From: Rhizobium sp. Pop5
GTDB taxonomy: Bacteria; Pseudomonadota; Alphaproteobacteria; Rhizobiales; Rhizobiaceae
NCBI RefSeq assembly: GCF_024721175.1
Contig: NZ_CP099399.1
Coordinates: 434,001 to 498,000 of the forward strand
Length of the DNA stretch: 64,000 nucleotides
Reading direction: 5' to 3'
Shown: one piece after another, positions 8,899-18,700 of the stretch
How positions within the stretch are numbered: position 1 is the first letter of the stretch
Layout: every line of letters begins with the position of its first letter
Notes under the pieces: model-generated
What the model saw: the letters and a program-made list of their open reading frames with translations, nothing else
Databases searched by the model: none
What the model was told of the DNA's origin: nothing
Position numbers and translations under genes: made by a program

Positions 8899-11800
8899 TC
8901 AGCCGGCCAGTACGCGCTGTGACGGGAAGGTGATTTCGACGAGCGTGCCTTCGTTCGGCGCCGAATTGATCGAGAAAGTCGCCCGGTTGGCATCCACCAT
9001 TGCCTTCGTCAGCGGCAGGCCGAGGCCTGTGCCGTCGCCGCGATGGCGCGATTGGGTCGAGGAAACTTGCCGGAATGGCTTCATTGCCTGGTCGAGTTCG
9101 CTGCGCGTCATGCCGACGCCAGTGTCGCGGACCCTCAATACGACGCTGCCGTTCGCTTCATAGGAGGTGGAAACGACGATCTGCCCGCCCGATGGGGTGA
9201 AGCGGATGGCGTTCGACAGAATATTGAGGGCGATCTGCTTGATCGAGCGCAGATCCGCCACGACATCAGGCACCGAATGCGACAGCGCGGTGCGGATGAT
9301 GACGCGCTGGCCGTTCGCCTGCGGCTGCACCAGCGCCACGGCCTCCGAGACCGCCTCGTTGAGGCCGACGGCGGCAAAATCGAGATCCATCTCGCCCGCC
9401 TCGATCTTGGAGATATCGAGCAGGTCGTTGACGATATCGAGGACATGCCTGCCGGAGCGGCCGATGTCGTTGGCATATTCGATGTAGCGCGGATGGCCGA
9501 TCGGCCCGAAGCGCTCGCCCGCCATCATGTCGGAAAAGCCGATGATGGCGTTGAGCGGCGTGCGGATCTCATGGCTGACGCGGGCGAGGAAATCAGTCTT
9601 GTGGGCATTGGCGGTTTCGGCCGCGCCCTTGGCGTTGCGCAGTTCGTCCTCGGTGCGCTTCCACTGGGTGATATCGCGGATGACGGCGCAATAGCCGTTG
9701 GAGGAGGTAAGCCGGCCCATCGTCATGAACAGCGGCACGAAGCCACCGGCGGCTTCGCGACCGATCACTTCGCGCCCGTCGTTCAGCACGCTGGCGACGC
9801 CATGTCCGGAAAGACCATTCAGATAATCCAGCACCGCCTTCTGGCTCTCATGGGCAAACAGCATCACGAAGGGTTTGCCGCGCGTCTCCTGTTCGTCGTA
9901 ATTGAAAAGCGCGCTGGCCGATCGGTTCATCGAGCGGATATCGCCTTCCGTGCCGATGACGACGACGCCGTCGGTCGCCGTTTCCAGGATCGAGCGCAAT
10001 TCTTCCACTTCGACCTGAAGCTTGGCGACCTTCTCGACCATCCGCTCGGGACGCGTTTCGGGCCGGGCCTCGGAACGGCTTGGTTCACTGCGGCTGTCTT
10101 CCTTGCCTTCCACCGGCATCAGCGCCAGCATCAGGGCATTTGCGTCTTCCCAACGCACCGACTGCAGCCGCGCGGTCACCGGCGCCAACGTATCATCGGC
10201 CTTGACCAGCATCATGGTGCCGGAGCCGGCCGCCTTTTCCTCAAGTTCGCGACGCTGCAGCAGGGCTTCGATGCCGCCCACTTCGCGCAGTGCATCGAGC
10301 GAAGCATAGCCCGTCAGCCGCATGAATTCGGGATTGGCGTGAAGCAGCGAATCGCCGACATGGATAAGTACGGCGACAGGCAGCTGATCGACGGTTCCTG
10401 CCGAAAGGCCATCTGTCATCTTGACGCGCGGTGGAATGAAGCTTGTGAGAACCTCGATCTGGCTGACGGTCTCCTCAAGTCCCTCCGTCGCTTCGTCTTC
10501 GACAGTGATCGCCGGCTCCTCGGCATCGTCGTCGCGCTCTGTCTCGACGGCATTCTCGAAGATCGCCTCCTGGGGCGCGGTCTCCTCGACGAAGGGCGTC
10601 TCGCTTTTGTCGGCAAGGGCTGTTTCGGACCGGGGTTCCTCGGCCGCGGAGGCATCCTCGAAACCCGCCGGTTCCGAGGTGTTTCCATCAGCCGCCGGCG
10701 CGGCGGGCTCCTCCTGGCGCGCGCCGAATGCTTCGAGACGTTTGGCGATCTCGCGGAAATTGGCCTGCTCGGCGGCCGTCAATCCGGCGCCGCCGCTGTG
10801 AAGTTGCACGACCTTGTCGGTGAAACGGCGATTAGGGGTCTCCGAAATGCGCAGTGCCGGCGGCTCTTCCGCGGGGCTGGCGGCCGGCTCGGCGGCGGCC
10901 TCCTCGGCATCAGCATTGCTCGCCGGTTCCTCCGCGGCCGTTTCGAAGGCGGCTTCTGCGGCAATCCCTTCCGATACCTGCTCTTCGGTCTCGGGTTGGG
11001 TTGCTGCGAGCGCCTGGTCCTCGATCTCGTCTGCTGCAATCGTTTCGGCTGGCGCTTCTTCGGGCGCGGCTTCCGCTTCGTGGGACATGTCCTCGATCGG
11101 GCCGAGGCTTGCCGTATCATGGCCGACGCCATCCGGGCCGAGCGTCAGGCCGAGCGCCAGCGGATCTTCCTGCGCATCGGAAAGCCGGACGACGCCGAAG
11201 CCGCGGAAACCGTCGAAGTCGCGGTTGCGGGTATAGGTCGGCAGTGCCGCGAGATCGACCGGAACGACGAGGCTGGTGCCTTCGACCGGCCAAAGGATCG
11301 TCTTGCCCGACCATGTGTCGCGGCGGGCGAGCGCTTCGGCAAGCTTGCCGTCGGGATCGAGATTGAAGAGGGCGGCGATATCGCCGAAGGCGGAGCCGAT
11401 GACGTCCGAGGCGTGCGGACCGACGGCCTCGGCAAATTCGTGGCTGACCTCGTTGAACCTGCCCTCGGCGTCGATCTTCCAGACAAAGCGCGTGGCGCGG
11501 CTGTTCGGCCTGAAGACGAAGCCGGGCTCCGCCGCGGGCTGCGGGGCAGGGGCGGTTTCGGGAGCCGTTGGCGTGATGACGGCGGGTTCTTCGAAGACCG
11601 CTTCCGATGCTTCTTTGATATATGTCTCGGTTGTGCCGACCGGCGGCTCCGCCGTCTCGGCCGCTTCCACCGTCTCAGGCGCGGAAGTTTCGCTTTCCTC
11701 GATGAGCACAGCCGGCTCATGGACCTCATCCGCGTTGGTGTCGATGACCTCGGTGCGGCTCTCCGACTCCTCGTGCCCGCCAGGCTGCATCCCTTCTATT

Positions 11801-12720
11801 GCTTCGTCTGCGGATGCTATGGCGGTTTCGGCCGGCTGTTCGCTTTGCCCGGCGATTTCCTCAAGCGTCTCCTCGACCTCTTCGATCCCGGAAACCGCGT
11901 CGATGATGTCGGTGAAGCCTGTCGCGGCGACGGGTTCGTCCTGAGGCGCCTCGGCTTGCGTCGGGTGTTCTTCCCGTGTAAGCGCCTCGGCTGCCTCCGG
12001 CACAGGCGAATCGATGGTTTCGTGCGCGGCCGCATCGATCGGGTCGAGATGGCCGAGCACCGTTTCGACGGCAAAGAGCAGATTGAGCGCCGGCTCGTCG
12101 CTGAGCTTGCCGACTGCCGCCGGAAGATAGCCTCTGCCGGTGGCGACGGGGCGCTTGACCAACCGGTCGGGATGCGCGCCGGCAAGATTGATCAGCGTCT
12201 TTGCCGTCTCACCGGAGATGGCGAGCGAGGCAAAGCCCGGCGAGGCCGCGATGACCTCGCCATTGGCGCCGATGACAGCCATGTGTGTGTCGGGATCGTC
12301 CAAACCCTGCAGCATCTGAGCCGCGGAGGCGCCTGGTGCAAGCGGTTTTGTCGAGACCGGCACCGAAAAGAGGATGGCCTGCTCGCCCTGGGAGAGCCGG
12401 ATCAGCTCGGCGGCTGCCTGCACCTGCACGCGCTGAAAGCCTTTGGCGACGCGGATCATCAAGGTGCGGCTGTCGCCGATATCTGTGAGCTGGCGTGCGG
12501 CCGTCTCCAGCTGACGGAAAGTGATGTCGGCCCGGTCGACGCCCTGGTCGAGCAGGTCATAGACCGCCGAATGGCCGAAAAGCTCCGCACCCGCGCCGTT
12601 TGCCCAGAGCAGACGGCCGAGATCGGCCGAAAACAACACCATCGCCTCGCCGCGTGAAAAGCGTTCTCGAACCCGCGCATGCACGGCAATGTCGATGAAC
12701 GGATATTGGACTGCGGGCAT
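8899..12720 (-). CDS. PdhS-like PAS sensor histidine kinase
   Basis: This 1273-residue kinase has no obvious transmembrane segments. A long N-terminal part with weak PAS-like regions is separated by acidic Glu/Ala/Pro-rich stretches (about 230-400 and 550-730). A PAS domain lies at about 905-1035, the HisKA dimerisation domain has its phospho-His in HEIRTPLNAII near 1049, and the HATPase follows with its N box (NILSNAIRFTP), G1 (RDTGVGM) and G2 (GTGLGLPLTKAMV). The sequence around the His and the QVSSTQSRHRGDGTGLGL segment resembles PdhS/PleC/DivJ kinases, which act on DivK in the alphaproteobacterial cell-cycle network. Assignment to PdhS is by resemblance only. No response regulator is adjacent. 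A 1204-residue frame on the opposite strand is a shadow produced by high GC. Confidence 0.8.
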   Translation of the reverse strand: MPAVQYPFIDIAVHARVRERFSRGEAMVLFSADLGRLLWANGAGAELFGHSAVYDLLDQGVDRADITFRQLETAARQLTDIGDSRTLMIRVAKGFQRVQVQAAAELIRLSQGEQAILFSVPVSTKPLAPGASAAQMLQGLDDPDTHMAVIGANGEVIAASPGFASLAISGETAKTLINLAGAHPDRLVKRPVATGRGYLPAAVGKLSDEPALNLLFAVETVLGHLDPIDAAAHETIDSPVPEAAEALTREEHPTQAEAPQDEPVAATGFTDIIDAVSGIEEVEETLEEIAGQSEQPAETAIASADEAIEGMQPGGHEESESRTEVIDTNADEVHEPAVLIEESETSAPETVEAAETAEPPVGTTETYIKEASEAVFEEPAVITPTAPETAPAPQPAAEPGFVFRPNSRATRFVWKIDAEGRFNEVSHEFAEAVGPHASDVIGSAFGDIAALFNLDPDGKLAEALARRDTWSGKTILWPVEGTSLVVPVDLAALPTYTRNRDFDGFRGFGVVRLSDAQEDPLALGLTLGPDGVGHDTASLGPIEDMSHEAEAAPEEAPAETIAADEIEDQALAATQPETEEQVSEGIAAEAAFETAAEEPASNADAEEAAAEPAASPAEEPPALRISETPNRRFTDKVVQLHSGGAGLTAAEQANFREIAKRLEAFGARQEEPAAPAADGNTSEPAGFEDASAAEEPRSETALADKSETPFVEETAPQEAIFENAVETERDDDAEEPAITVEDEATEGLEETVSQIEVLTSFIPPRVKMTDGLSAGTVDQLPVAVLIHVGDSLLHANPEFMRLTGYASLDALREVGGIEALLQRRELEEKAAGSGTMMLVKADDTLAPVTARLQSVRWEDANALMLALMPVEGKEDSRSEPSRSEARPETRPERMVEKVAKLQVEVEELRSILETATDGVVVIGTEGDIRSMNRSASALFNYDEQETRGKPFVMLFAHESQKAVLDYLNGLSGHGVASVLNDGREVIGREAAGGFVPLFMTMGRLTSSNGYCAVIRDITQWKRTEDELRNAKGAAETANAHKTDFLARVSHEIRTPLNAIIGFSDMMAGERFGPIGHPRYIEYANDIGRSGRHVLDIVNDLLDISKIEAGEMDLDFAAVGLNEAVSEAVALVQPQANGQRVIIRTALSHSVPDVVADLRSIKQIALNILSNAIRFTPSGGQIVVSTSYEANGSVVLRVRDTGVGMTRSELDQAMKPFRQVSSTQSRHRGDGTGLGLPLTKAMVDANRATFSINSAPNEGTLVEITFPSQRVLAG

Positions 12721-12828
12721 GATCGAACCTTGTCGCTGTCGGCCTCTTTAATTAACGGCTTATTAATAACTGCAGGGCGCAAGCCGGTCCAGAACAGCAG
12801 GGTTCTTTCGGCCGGAAAGGTTAACGAC

Positions 12829-12859
12829 TTGTGCGTCGCACAAAAAATGTTGCAATGCA
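12829..12859. promoter_or_regulatory. Two TGC-N3-GCA sites before phasin gene
   Basis: TTGTGCGTCGCACAA (12829-12843) is a perfect palindrome containing TGC-GTC-GCA. TGC-AAT-GCA follows at 12851-12859. PhaR/AniA repressors of polyhydroxybutyrate granule genes bind CTGC-N3/4-GCAG-type sites, so these are plausible operators for the phasin gene 75 bp downstream. The motif match is seen; the regulator is inferred. Confidence 0.45.
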
Positions 12860-12932
12860 CAATAAGATGCTCTATATAGACGTCATCCAACAATCCAAGG
12901 CATCGTTTGCCTCAGCCCAAAGGAATGCGACC

Positions 12933-13382
12933 ATGGCTACCATAAAGACCGATGACGTTTTTTCAATTGCTTCTTTCGACCCGTCCAAGCTCGCGGAATC
13001 CTTCCGTGACTTCGCCGAAAAAGGCGCACAGCAGTCCAAGGATGCCTATGCCAAGCTGAAGAGCGCTGGCGAGGAAGCCGGCAAGACGCTCGAAGCCACC
13101 GTCCAGACGGCACAGGCTGGCACCGTCGAACTCGGCCTGAAGGCGATTGACGTTCTGCGCGTCAACGCCGAGAGCTCGCTCTCACACATGGAAGCACTGC
13201 TCGGCGTCAAGTCCGCAGCCGAATTCTTCGAACTGCAGACCTCCTTCCTGCGCAAGCAGGCCGAACTCGCCGTCGAGCAGGCGAAGTCGATCCAGGAAAC
13301 CACCAAGCAGGTGGCCGAAAAGCTTGCCAAGCCCTCCAAGGACGCCGCCGAAAAGGCCATGGCCTCCTTCAAGAAGGCCTGA
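12933..13382 (+). CDS. Phasin family protein
   Basis: A 149-residue helical, Ala/Lys/Glu-rich protein with the phasin_2-type pattern (FDPSKLAESFRDFAEKG, then SHMEALLGVKSAAEFFELQTSFLRKQAE, then VEQAKSIQE). Phasins coat polyhydroxybutyrate granules, which rhizobia store in free-living cells and bacteroids. The ATG at 12933 is chosen because aaagga lies 9 bp upstream; the frame is open further upstream without a ribosome-binding site. Two possible PhaR operators precede it and a strong hairpin follows, so it is likely a single-gene transcript. Confidence 0.88.
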   Translation: MATIKTDDVFSIASFDPSKLAESFRDFAEKGAQQSKDAYAKLKSAGEEAGKTLEATVQTAQAGTVELGLKAIDVLRVNAESSLSHMEALLGVKSAAEFFELQTSFLRKQAELAVEQAKSIQETTKQVAEKLAKPSKDAAEKAMASFKKA

Positions 13383-13403
13383 TCGGTTTTACCATTCAGC
13401 GAC

Positions 13404-13433
13404 AAAAGGCTGGACCCCGCGTCCAGCCTTTTT
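13404..13433 (+). terminator. Rho-independent terminator after phasin gene
   Basis: aaaaggctggac and gtccagcctttt form a perfect 12-bp stem with a cccgc loop, followed by T residues, 21 bp after the phasin stop codon. Confidence 0.9.
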
Positions 13434-13513
13434 GTATATTGGCGAGGAAATTGGGGCTTGAATTCATCGCCAAGTCCTCGTATGTGACCCCCATCGCGCC
13501 CGGCGCGATTTAT

Positions 13514-13590
13514 GCGGTTGTAGCTCAGTTGGTTAGAGCGCAGGTTTGTGGCACCTGAGGTCGGAGGTTCGAGACCCCCCAACCGTACCA
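13514..13590 (+). tRNA. tRNA-His (anticodon GTG)
   Basis: A 77-base cloverleaf: acceptor gcggttg/caaccgt, D arm gctc/gagc, anticodon stem caggt/acctg with loop ttgtggc, T loop ttcgaga, and an encoded CCA. The discriminator is A73 and the base before the acceptor stem is T, so the usual G-1 is not encoded. This matches the known alphaproteobacterial variant of tRNA-His. Two departures are visible: a G-T first acceptor pair and an A-C mismatch in the middle of the T stem (13565 against 13577). The IS481-type element starts 11 bp after its 3' end. Confidence 0.93.
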
Positions 13591-13600
13591 TTCTTCTAAT

Positions 13601-14884
13601 TGTCCATACCGAAGACATAGGTAACACTTCGTACCTAAGACATAGGTGACAACCGCGTGCCGAACGGGTTGTCGATGGTTTGCAAGCTTCTCTGTTCCAG
13701 GTCGATATAACCGAGATCATAGCGCATGAAGCTGACCAGCCAAATGCCGTCGTCGACCTCTTTTATTCCAAGCCTCTGTCCTGCCATGACGATCGAGATG
13801 TTGATCTTCTTGCGATGCATGCAGATGCGGCCGCAACTGGTGACGAGTGCATCTCTGTCGTGGAAGGGATAGTCGATCTCCGGCAGACCTGTGTATAAGC
13901 GTGTCGAGGCTGAATAGATGTCCGCCGGCGTCCTCATCTCGAGGGCTTCATGTGGCCGCTCTGTATTGAATTCGCTCAGAAAATCGTCGAAACGGGCTTG
14001 TTGCTGGAGCATGTTCATTCCCGGTGGTCGGGTAGCTTCCTTCTTGAGCGTCAGATGCATGCGTTCGTGCCGACCGTTCTGCTGCGGATGGCCCGGCTTG
14101 ATGCGCTCGATGGCGATACCGAGCCTGAGCCACCAGACGGAGAGCTTCGACAGATTGTAGAGGCCGTTCGGACTGGCGAAGGGAACGCCGTTGTCGCTGC
14201 GGATTGCGCTCGGCAAACAGCCGGCGAAAGGCCTCGAAGACGGGAAGCTCCTTGTTTGATTCAAGGGCTTCGCACGTCAGAAGGTAGCGCGAAGCCTGAT
14301 CGGTCACCGTCAGCGGGTAACAATATCGGCCATTGTCCAGCTTGAACTCGCCCTTGAAATCGACACACCACAGATCGTTGGGAGCCAGCGCCTGCGACAG
14401 CACAGTCCCTTCCGCCTTGTTGCGATGGCGCTTGCGGGCATGGGCGACCAGCCCGTAGCGATCGAGAATGGCGTGCACCGTACTTGTCGAAGGGATGCGC
14501 ACGTCGCCGGCGAGTTTGCGGATCAGAAGCTCTCTGATCTTGCGCGCACCCCGGTGCGGCTTGTCCTTCTTGGACGACACGATCAATGCTTCGACCTGGC
14601 CTGGCAACTGGTTGGCATGACGAACCGGACGACGCGACCGATCCGTCAGAGCCTCCAGGCCATCATCCTTGTATCGGTTGAATATCTTGTAGCCGGTCTT
14701 GCGCGAAATGCCGAACTCCCGGCGCACATCGCTCATCCCTTCGCCCTCAAGCAGACGGGCAACAAATCGCAGACGTTCCTCCATAACCGAAGTCTCTCCC
14801 CACGGCATCAACACCTCCTGCCAAAAGCAAAAAGTGTTACCCATGTCTCCGGTACAAAACGTCACCTATCTCCCAGGTCGGACA
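13601..14884 (-). mobile_element. IS481-family element downstream of tRNA-His
   Basis: Imperfect terminal inverted repeats begin TGTCC at 13601 and, on the other strand, at 14884. Both ends contain repeated rgacatrggtrac-type motifs. The 1284-bp element holds one transposase gene on the minus strand. No clear target duplication could be read (ctaat before, taaca after). Confidence 0.75.
13635..14865 (-). pseudogene. IS481-family transposase, internal deletion
   Basis: The N-terminal frame (down to about 14235) has the helix-turn-helix domain (EFGISRKTGYKIFNRYKDDGLEAL in part) and the first catalytic Asp (NDLWCVDFKGEF). The second frame continues with IRSDNGVPFAS (second Asp) and GHPQQNGRHERMHLTLKKE (catalytic Glu), through to an integrase-like C-terminus at 13635. 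The frames break at gtttgccgagcgcaatccg near 14215-14235. The missing stretch would code for a CGLPSAIRS-like join, so a short deletion, perhaps between repeated ttgccgag copies, is the likely cause. Catalytic motifs survive but not in one frame. Confidence 0.85.
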
Positions 14885-15711
14885 TAACAGCGGCAACTCG
14901 CTCTCAAGCAAACCGTTGTCGCCAACGTCATTTCGGAAGATACCTGCACCGACGCTGCGGTGTTCGGCGAAAAGCGCGAGCTTTCACATGGAATGACACC
15001 CGAAGTCGCGCCCCTGACTAGCTTGCAACATATCGAGGGCTATTTGCGCCGCGCCCCGACCGGTACCTACGCCTCCGGTGGCGAAGTTTCGGCGCATCAA
15101 CCTCAATAACTCGAATAGCTGCAGCGAGATCCGCAATTGCGTGGTATGGGCGATGAAGCTTACGGGCGTTTCGATCGACTTGTCGTGGATTAGCCTTCGG
15201 CGAACTCACAGAGCATGCGGTTGTTGACGATGATCAGGAGATCGAAATCCGATCGGTGACCCTTCATGGTGAAGGGTTACCAGCCGCCCCTAGCGTAGGA
15301 TCCGAACAGGATGATCTTTAGGATCCTGCCTCGCTTCTTGCAATTCTACCGTGCCCTCTTTCAACGCACTGTCCACTGGCGATTTTGCATCACTCTACAT
15401 CAGTTTTGCCCTCCGTCTCATCCAATTGGCAACCTCCTGTGGGTCATGAAAAGCGTCGGGAATTGGCACAAGGAGCGCTTGTTCCTGCGCAATTTCTCTC
15501 GTCGGCAGACCAACAAGCGCGAAAGCGGCTTTCTTGATTATACTATCTTGAATAAATCAGTTAAAGCGCTTATCTTCGCGATCGAATAGGGGCCTGGTGC
15601 CAAAACGGCTTGGAGACACGGTCGGGATACGGCGTCAAACTTTCAGCCTGGTCTGCTTCCGTAGCGACAAGTTCGCTGGTGGGGCTTAGTTGAAGAGTTC
15701 GGAGATCTCAT
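14885..15711. other. Region with gene remnants only
   Basis: No intact gene is seen in these 827 bp. A plus-strand frame, about 14888-15109, is open for 74 codons (ending SAHQPQ, stop) and begins at the IS481 end, so it may be the tail of a gene cut by that insertion; its product is not recognised. A minus-strand piece of an MNT/HEPN gene follows (listed separately). On the minus strand at about 15440-15560 another short coding-like tail without a start is readable (TREIAQEQALLVPIPDAF, ending RRRAKLM). Together they suggest a scar of earlier plasmid or island sequence. Confidence 0.55.
15095..15350 (-). pseudogene. Decayed copy of MNT/HEPN nucleotidyltransferase
   Basis: On the minus strand, GRILKIILFGSYARG and HRSDFDLLIIVNNRML can be read across an in-frame TAA. 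In a shifted frame, DKSIETPVSFIAHT follows. These match in order the GRILKIILFGSYARG, YRSDYDLLVIVNNRKL and INTPVSFIVHS blocks of the intact gene at 20425-21339. It has at least one nonsense codon and one frameshift, and the HEPN half is absent. The two copies lie on either side of traA in the same orientation. Confidence 0.75.
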
Positions 15712-18700
15712 TTGGCGATCATGTTCGTCAGAGCGCAAGTGATCAGCAGGGGCGCGGGACGCAGTATCATTTCCGCCGCCGCCTATCGTCATCGCACCCG
15801 GATGATGGATGAACAGGTCGGCGCCTCCTTCAGCTATCGGGGCGGGGCTACCGACCTGGTGCATGAGGAGTTGGCCCTTCCGGACTGCGTTCCGAATTGG
15901 CTTCATGAGGCGATCGACGGCCTTTCCGTTGCTAGTGCGAGCGAAGCGCTGTGGAATGCTGTGGAGGCCTTCGAGACGCTGGGAAACGCGCAGCTTGCCC
16001 GCGAGCTGATCATCGCCCTGCCGGAGGAACTGACGCGGGCGGAGAATATTGCACTGGTGCGCGAATACGTTCGGGACAATCTCACAGCGAGGGGCATGGT
16101 GGTTGATTGGGTCTACCATGACAAGGACGGCAATCCCCATGCCCATGTAATGACGACGTTGAGGCCACTGGCGGAGGAGGGGTTTGGCCGGAAGCGGGTG
16201 ACGATCATGGGGGAAGACGGGAAGCCCTTGCGTGTCGTCACGCCCGACAGTCCGAACGGGAGAATTGTCAATAGGGTCTGGGCCGGCGACAGGGAAACGA
16301 TGAAGGTCTGGAAGATCGCCTGGGCGGAGACAGCCAACCGGCATCTGGCGCTGGCCGGTCACGAGATCAGGCTGGACGGACGCTCCTATGCCGAGCAGGG
16401 CCTCGATGGCATCGCGCAGAAGCATGTTGGCCCGGGGAGGGCAGCGCTTTCGGGCAAGGGCAAGGAGCTTTATTTTGCGCCGGCCGATCTTGCCCGTCGG
16501 CAGGAGATGGCCGACCGGCTGCTGGCCGAGCCCGCGCTGCTGCTGAAGCAGCTTTCGAACGAACGCTCCACCTTCGACGAGCGCGACATCGCCAAGGCAC
16601 TGCACCGCTATGTCGATGATCCCGCCGACTTCGGCAATATCCGCGCGCGGCTGATGGCCTCGGACGAACTGGTCATGCTGAAGCCGCAGCAGGCCGATGC
16701 AGAAACCGGCAAGGCCGCAGAACCCGCCATCTTCACCACGCGCGAGATCCTTCGCATCGAATATGACATGGTGCAGTCGGCGCAGATCCTCTCGAAGCGT
16801 ATCGGCTTTGGCGTTTCGGTTCGCCATGTCGAGGCCGCCATTAAGAGCGTCGAGACCGGCGATCCGCAAAAAGCCCTTAAGCTCGATGCGGAACAGGTCG
16901 ATGCCATCCGTCATGTCACAGGTGAGAGTGGCATTGCCGCCGTCGTCGGTCTCGCCGGCGCCGGCAAGTCGACCCTGCTTGCCGCGGCACGGGTGGCATG
17001 GGAAAGCGAGGGCCGGCGGGTGATCGGCGCAGCCCTTTCCGGGAAAGCGGCCGAGGGGCTGGAAGACAGTTCCGGCATTAGGTCTCGCACGCTGGCGTCC
17101 TTGGAACTGGCATGGGCCGGCGGGCGCGACCTGCTCGAACGTGGCAACGTCCTTGTCGTCGACGAAGCCGGTATGGTGTCGTCGCAACAGATGGCGCGCG
17201 TGCTGAAGGTCGCCGAAGACGCTGGTGCAAAAGTCGTCCTCGTCGGCGACGCTATGCAACTGCAGCCGATCCAGGCGGGCGCTGCGTTTCGGGCGATCAG
17301 CGAACGGATCGGGTTTGCCGAGCTATCCGGCGTGCGCCGCCAGCGTGCAACGTGGGCACGGGAAGCTTCGCGGCTCTTTGCGCGCGGCGAGACCGGCAAA
17401 GGCCTCGACGCCTATGCCCAGCAGGGTCATCTGGTCGAGGCAGAGACACGGGAGGACATTATCGGGCGGATTGTCGGCGACTGGACTGCGGCGCGCCGGC
17501 AGGCGATCCAGGACTCGGTTGCGGCAGGCAATGATGGCCGTCTTCGCGGTGACGAGCTTCTCGTGCTCGCCCACACCAACGATGACGTGAAGCGTCTCAA
17601 TGAATCCCTGCGCAAGGTGATGATGGACGCGGGCGCGCTGACCGACGCCCGGAAATTCCAGACGGCCCGTGGACCGCGTGAATTTGCTGCCGGCGACCGC
17701 ATCATCTTTCTGGAAAACGCCCGGTTCCTCGAGCCGCGCGCCAGGCATTTGGGCCCACAATATGTCAAGAACGGCATGCTCGGCACGGTGATCTCCACCG
17801 GTGACAAGCGCGGCGATCCATTGCTTTCGGTGCGCCTGAACGATGGCCGCGACGTCGTCATCAGCGAGGCGAGCTATGGCAATGTCGATCACGGCTATGC
17901 CGCGACGATCCATAAGTCGCAAGGCGTCACCGTCGATCGTACTTTCGTGCTGGCGACCGGCATGATGGACCAGCACCTGACCTATGTGTCGATGACCCGG
18001 CATCGCGACCGGGCCGATCTCTATGCCGCAAGGGAAGACTTTGAAGCGAGGCCGGAATGGGAGCGCAAGCCGCATGTCGATCATGCTGCCGGCGTCACCG
18101 GCGAGCTTGTGGAAACAGGAGAAGCCAAGTTCCGGCCGAATGATGAGGATGCCGACGATAGCCCTTATGCCGACGTGAAGACCGACGACGGAAGCGTCCA
18201 TCGTCTCTGGGGCGTGAGCCTGCCGAAGGCGCTCGATGAGGGTGGCGTTTCCGCGGGCGACACGGTGACCCTGCGCAAGGACGGCGTGGAGCGGGTGAAG
18301 GTCCAGATTCCCATCGTCGATGGGAAAACCGGGCAGAAGCGCTTCGAGGAAAGAGAAGTCGACCGCAACGTCTGGACGGCCAAGCGGGTCGAGACCGCCG
18401 AAGGCCGCCAGCAGCGCCTCGAGCAGGAAAGCCATCGGCCGGAACTGTTCAAACCGCTGGTGGAGCGCCTGTCGCGCTCCGGCGCCAAGACGACGACACT
18501 CGATTTTGAGAGCGAGGCCGGGTACCGGGCGCAGGCGCAAGACTTCGCCAGGCGTCGCGGGCTTGATCATCTCGCCCTGGCTGCAGCCGGGATGGAGGAG
18601 GGCGTTGGACGGCAGTTGGCGTGGATTGCCGCAAAGAGGGAGCAGGTGGCGAAGCTTTGGGAAAGGGCGAGCGTTGCGCTCGGCTTTGCGATCGAGCGGG

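Noticed and set aside
9043..12657. A 1204-residue open frame on the plus strand
   Set aside because: It is antisense to the PdhS-like kinase, has no domain, and arises from the high-GC codon pattern of the real gene.
13560..13590. tRNA-His 3' end as an integrase attachment site
   Set aside because: I could not find a matching direct repeat at the other border nor an integrase gene in the window.
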